This document shows positions 60,501-64,000 of a DNA stretch of 64,000 nt, piece after piece. The first letter of the stretch is position 1. The number at the start of each line of letters is the position of its first letter. The notes beneath the pieces are model-generated. The model had not been told where the DNA came from. It saw nothing but the letters and a program-made list of their open reading frames with translations, and made no database searches. The position numbers and the translations under genes were made by a program. Source of the stretch: Linepithema humile (Eukaryota > Arthropoda > Insecta > Hymenoptera > Formicidae); contig NC_090132.1 in assembly GCF_040581485.1 (NCBI RefSeq), positions 21,792,911-21,856,910 on the forward strand, written 5' to 3'.

Positions 60501-63472
60501 TCTCTTGTGAATGTTTTTATGTGGCACTTGTGGCAGGTCAAGAGAAAGGTATTGGCAAAACATTCATACAATTATTAATCTTAGACACTACGAAAAATGC
60601 ATGTGTTGGTATTGAGTCAAATCACATTGTTGTTATTACACTATTGATAGATTTCACAAAATCGATATAAAATATTAATATAATGCTCCAATGAGTACAA
60701 ATTATAATTACTGCTATTCCACAATGACATATGTTTCTTATGCAGCTATTAGCAGATGCAAATTTCTATAAAAAAAGATGCCAGCCAGATACACGTATAA
60801 TTAAATAGTAATTTATTAAGTAGTGATTCATATATATTTCTCTCTATGATAGAAACATGATAATTATTTTTTAGCAACAATGTTTTGTTAAAATAAGATA
60901 AATTTTTCAGTTTTTTTACATGCATTTGACAGAATAATACCAGACATATAGTTAAAAGATTAATCACATTCTTCATTATTAAATTAGAAAGATTACAATT
61001 ATGTAAGTAATTCTCACTTTTTCATCATATACTACACAATTGACACCAACACATTAAAAATTGATTAATTAGTTTGTAACAAAATGTATGGCATGAGACT
61101 GATTCTTGACTTTTGAACATCATAATGTGTTCGCATTACAATATTTACGATAAGCAAACAGCAACACAGAACCTGATCATGCTAGGCATTGTAGATACAT
61201 GCATTGTTTTATTTGCTTCGTGTCTTTTTATGGATGGAACTATCAATAATGCTTCACAATGCTATTAGATGCTATGTAGAATTGCTGCGATACATCTATA
61301 TACGCTTTTGCATCTGAATGATATTTCTGCAACTTGTATGTTAAATCTTAATTCGGAGTGGCTTGGCATTTGAAATCTTGTATTAACACATTTAATAATA
61401 GGTCTCTTCATGCTAAATTAACAAATTCAATAATTTCGTCTTTAATTGTGTCACTTAATTGAAATTGAGCTGCAATCTATGAATTACAACTAACATATAA
61501 AGATATCCATAACTCATTGTCAGTATATAAATTATATTTTATCTGATTTCGTAATATAATATTAGAATTTGAGCAACAATGTAAGAGCAATATAAAAATA
61601 GATATTTTATTAGTTATATTAAATGATCTCAAGACTCATCTAAATTTAACACAATTAATGCATTCTGTTTGATAGACCAAGTTCAGCTCGCGATCTCGAG
61701 GCTGGATAGAATTACCGTCCGATTCTGACTGCAGATCACGTATTAAATTACGTTTGGATCACGATTTGAAAAATGCGGAAGATTCCCGTAAACTTTCGGA
61801 TGCCAGTCAAAAAGACACGGGCGAAAGTAGTAGGCGAATATCACAAGATCGTGCTAGATTGTCCGAGCAAGACGCACCCCGCACATCCGTCATCAATGTG
61901 CATGACAAAGAGAACGTTATGAATTTATTTGAGGACAAATTAGAGATAAAAGTCGCTAACATAGCAATGACATTGTCGATGAGCTCGGTGACGGGTTTAG
62001 CGGATTTGGCGGAGGACGAGATCATTCCTAAGCCAATTCCCATACAGGTACGTATTCTCGTAATGTCGAATATCTTTTTCTTAGATACAATGTCCTTCCG
62101 TCAGTAATATAGTTCCGGTTTATTGCAAGCCTACATTATTATTTCAGATACACTTAGAAAATATATCATTACGTTTAAACGAAGATCGTCCGCCGAATAA
62201 CATAACTTCCCCAGGCCCGATCCCGATAGATTTGAATATTTCCAAACTTAGGGTAGCACGGGACACGAGCGGCGTGTTTCACATCGAACCTGTTGGTAAG
62301 TAACACCAGCTGTTAAGCAAGTTGTATCATTTGTTTCTGCCACTTGCAGTTGATTGAGTTCACGTTCTCTTGTCCGATCATTATGCGACCTTAGTTACGT
62401 CGTCCTTGCGCCTGTAAATATACATTTACCTATAACTTGGTATTATACGTAGATTTTTATATTGCGCAAGTGGCAGATTTTGGTTTGAAAGTAATTAATA
62501 TTACATATTGCATAACTGTTCTGTGCACCCAGGCGGCCTTTCGAATGTGAGCATTGATAAAACACACGTAGACAAGTAGTTTTTTTTAGATCTCGCTGCT
62601 TATTATTATTGCACAGCTTAAAATGATATTATTTTGATATATAAATAGAGGGATAGAATATATTAGATGTGCATTCAAGCATGAATCATAATTTTATTAT
62701 GTGAAATACAAGGAAAAATTGATTGATCTATCAATATCAATTCTATTTATTCATAATACTTTTCATTATTTTATATTTTATATATTTTATATAAGGTATG
62801 TCTGAAAATATGGAAATTAGCAAAGTAGCAAAGACTTTTTTTTTGATAAATTTAAAATTATTTTCTTTTTTATACAATACATACCACAGTTATCAGTTTT
62901 AGCACTTATAAAAATAATATATTTTGCATTATATTTGATATTGGTGTAATCAGACATACATATTTTAATATATTCATCTTTTTCTAATTAATATATCTAA
63001 CAAAAAAAGAAATTAAATAATATTGTATTTGTATGTTTCTGTTGGAGTTTGCAATATAATCTTCAGTGGGTCAAGTAACAATTTTCTTTTCTTGTTTTTA
63101 GTAACTACAGTAGATGAGAACCGTTTGAACAAGGCATTATTGGGTGATAATAGTTATGCTGTTAAGAATGCGGAATGCGAGAGAGAATTGAACGTTCTAA
63201 GACAATCTAGTAAGCAATTGAAATCGGATAACGAAGAATTGAAACGTCGTATGGGAGCTCTAGAAAGATTATCGGAAGAAAACGCGAGATTAATGCGGAA
63301 TAAAGAGGAATCGGATATGATAAGATCTCGTTTGAGCGCTGCGGAGGACGACATCGTGAGTCTTTTAGAAGAGAAAAGAATCCTGCATGATACTATTGCG
63401 GAGCTACGAAATCAAAAACTGGAAGGTACTCCTGGAGGTAGTAATAGAACTTCGTGGTCTCTTAAGAGATAG
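54567..63472 (+). CDS. BLTP3: Bridge-like lipid transfer protein 3 (UHRF1BP1/UHRF1BP1L family)
   Basis: Rod-shaped chorein-type lipid transporter related to VPS13; human BLTP3B (SHIP164) works on endosomal vesicles. Exons: 54567-54610, 55123-55324, 55448-55639, 55755-55980, 56074-56240, 56310-56469, 56563-56820, 56908-57147, optional 57255-57281, 57725-57817, 57904-58085, 58171-58408, 58483-59678, 59764-59898, 61676-62047, 62148-62295, 63102-63472; phases agree, 1,416 aa with the 27-nt exon (human paralogues about 1,440-1,460). Start MVSIIKNQLLKHLSRFTKNL is the family chorein N-terminus; GEGELTNLELDE, DDLLWVLTDSQLKAA and FTYYYYPGDITFP are family hallmarks. A Ser-rich middle precedes the C-terminal coiled-coil (LEEKRILHDTIAELRNQK), as in human. 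First intron about 510 bp. Confidence 0.93.
57255..57281 (+). other. Candidate 27-nt microexon of BLTP3
   Basis: TGCACAG acceptor, 27 nt, then a GTACAA donor. Phase 1 on both sides, so it adds exactly nine residues (AQTRKKHTP) between exons 57147 and 57725 without changing frame. The inserted peptide is strongly basic. Confidence 0.55.
57484..57503. repeat. (GA)n microsatellite in BLTP3 intron
   Basis: About nine to ten GA units followed by an A run, in the intron downstream of the 27-nt microexon. Confidence 0.9.
59899..61675 (+). other. 1.8-kb BLTP3 intron
   Basis: AT-rich, no coding exon apart from a possible 12-nt microexon at 60537-60548 that is preceded by a striking CT-rich tract (60480-60510) within otherwise A/T DNA. 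Confidence 0.5.
60537..60548 (+). other. Candidate 12-nt microexon of BLTP3
   Basis: GTGGCAG acceptor, GTCAAGAGAAAG, then GTATTG donor. Phase 0 on both sides, so it would insert four residues, VKRK, between WDEFQ and TKFSSRSR. The upstream CTCTCC/TCTCTCCTTCTCTT tract resembles the enhancer-like polypyrimidine tracts of regulated microexons. Splice motifs are seen; use is inferred. Confidence 0.4.
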
Positions 63473-64000
63473 CATACCAGTTGTTTCGATTGCTCCAAGT
63501 GTTGCAGTTCTAATAAGTCCTAATCGTTTCTAAATCTTTCTTTTGATAAATTTACGGTAGATTTACGTAAAGCGAGAGATTTTACATTTATCTAAATAAA
63601 AAGCATTGATAGTACGTAGTAGTTTTCAACTTCACAAATTAACAAAAATTAGAATGCTTAATTTTAATTTTTCTGGAAACGTTGTGAGGTCTATAGTTAT
63701 TCCTTGAGACACATTCTTGTCTACCGTAATTACGCTAGCGACTGCCGTTTACATCTTTTGCTTAAAACATGAAACAGTGATAAGAGTCTGTATGTGATGC
63801 ATATGCAAACTTAAATTGAGAATATCAGTTTTCTTTACCACGAATACAAAAGGCGATAAACTGCAATATTACCGTTTTTTTTTGTTTTATCATTAAATCG
63901 GTAATAATGGTATGACTTTCAGATAAATGGTAAATTGCCTGTGTGTCCATTGTTTATAGTACAGCTATAAATTGCATAGGATTGTATATATGATGCACAT
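63473..64000 (+). other. BLTP3 3' UTR and right-edge flank
   Basis: No coding sequence seen. AATAAA at 63595-63600, 123 nt after the stop, is the likely poly(A) signal; the remainder is AT-rich spacer. Confidence 0.55.

Noticed and set aside
1..64000. Prokaryote-type systems (operons, CRISPR, phage defence)
   Set aside because: Introns, poly(A) signals and metazoan gene families throughout show this is animal nuclear DNA; no regularly spaced repeat array is present.

Overview
This is a gene-dense stretch of animal nuclear DNA. AT-rich introns and spacers separate multi-exon, intron-bearing genes whose products are all ordinary metazoan proteins. An insect is indicated by an ecdysteroid-kinase-like (EcKinase/CHK) gene, by short 70-100 nt introns mixed with kilobase introns, and by arthropod-style TCAGT/TCACT initiators. 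A hymenopteran such as an ant is my best guess from overall protein similarity, but no species can be named from the sequence alone. I see no phage, plasmid, CRISPR, rRNA or confident tRNA content.

Layout, left to right: (1) Cep350-like centrosomal protein, minus strand, 10730 running off the left edge. (2) PRC1/Feo-like spindle midzone protein, plus, 12.6-14.9 kb, with a tandemly duplicated 5' exon. (3) JIP3/JIP4 (sunday driver) motor adaptor, plus, 17.9-26.0 kb, with a cassette microexon and two alternative C-termini. (4) Catalase, plus, 28.6-36.1 kb, with a 4.2 kb first intron that contains a TATA/Inr promoter-like site followed by a possible second first exon. (5) TCP11L1, plus, 37.4-40.0 kb, with an upstream small transmembrane reading frame that can splice to it in frame. 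(6) RTEL1 helicase, minus, 40.9-45.0 kb. (7) Glucosamine-6-phosphate isomerase, plus, 46.3-47.8 kb, with two candidate terminal exons. (8) EcKinase-like small-molecule kinase, plus, 48.8-51.0 kb. (9) GNL2/Nog2 ribosome-biogenesis GTPase, minus, single coding exon, 51.3-53.5 kb. (10) BLTP3/UHRF1BP1-like bridge lipid-transfer protein, plus, 54.6-63.5 kb, with two candidate microexons.

Three gene pairs are head-to-head (Cep350/PRC1, RTEL1/GNPDA, GNL2/BLTP3) and two are tail-to-tail (TCP11L1/RTEL1, EcKinase/GNL2). The genes do not form a pathway; they are housekeeping neighbours. Several do share cell-division or genome-maintenance roles (Cep350, PRC1, RTEL1) or membrane-traffic roles (JIP, BLTP3).

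The notable structure is in exon architecture: duplicated exons, phase-preserving microexons, alternative ends and a reading-frame break inside the largest Cep350 exon. There is one well-formed Tourist-like MITE (54057-54200). Exon borders below were set by hand from GT/AG sites, reading-frame phase and family resemblance. They have not been tested against transcripts.
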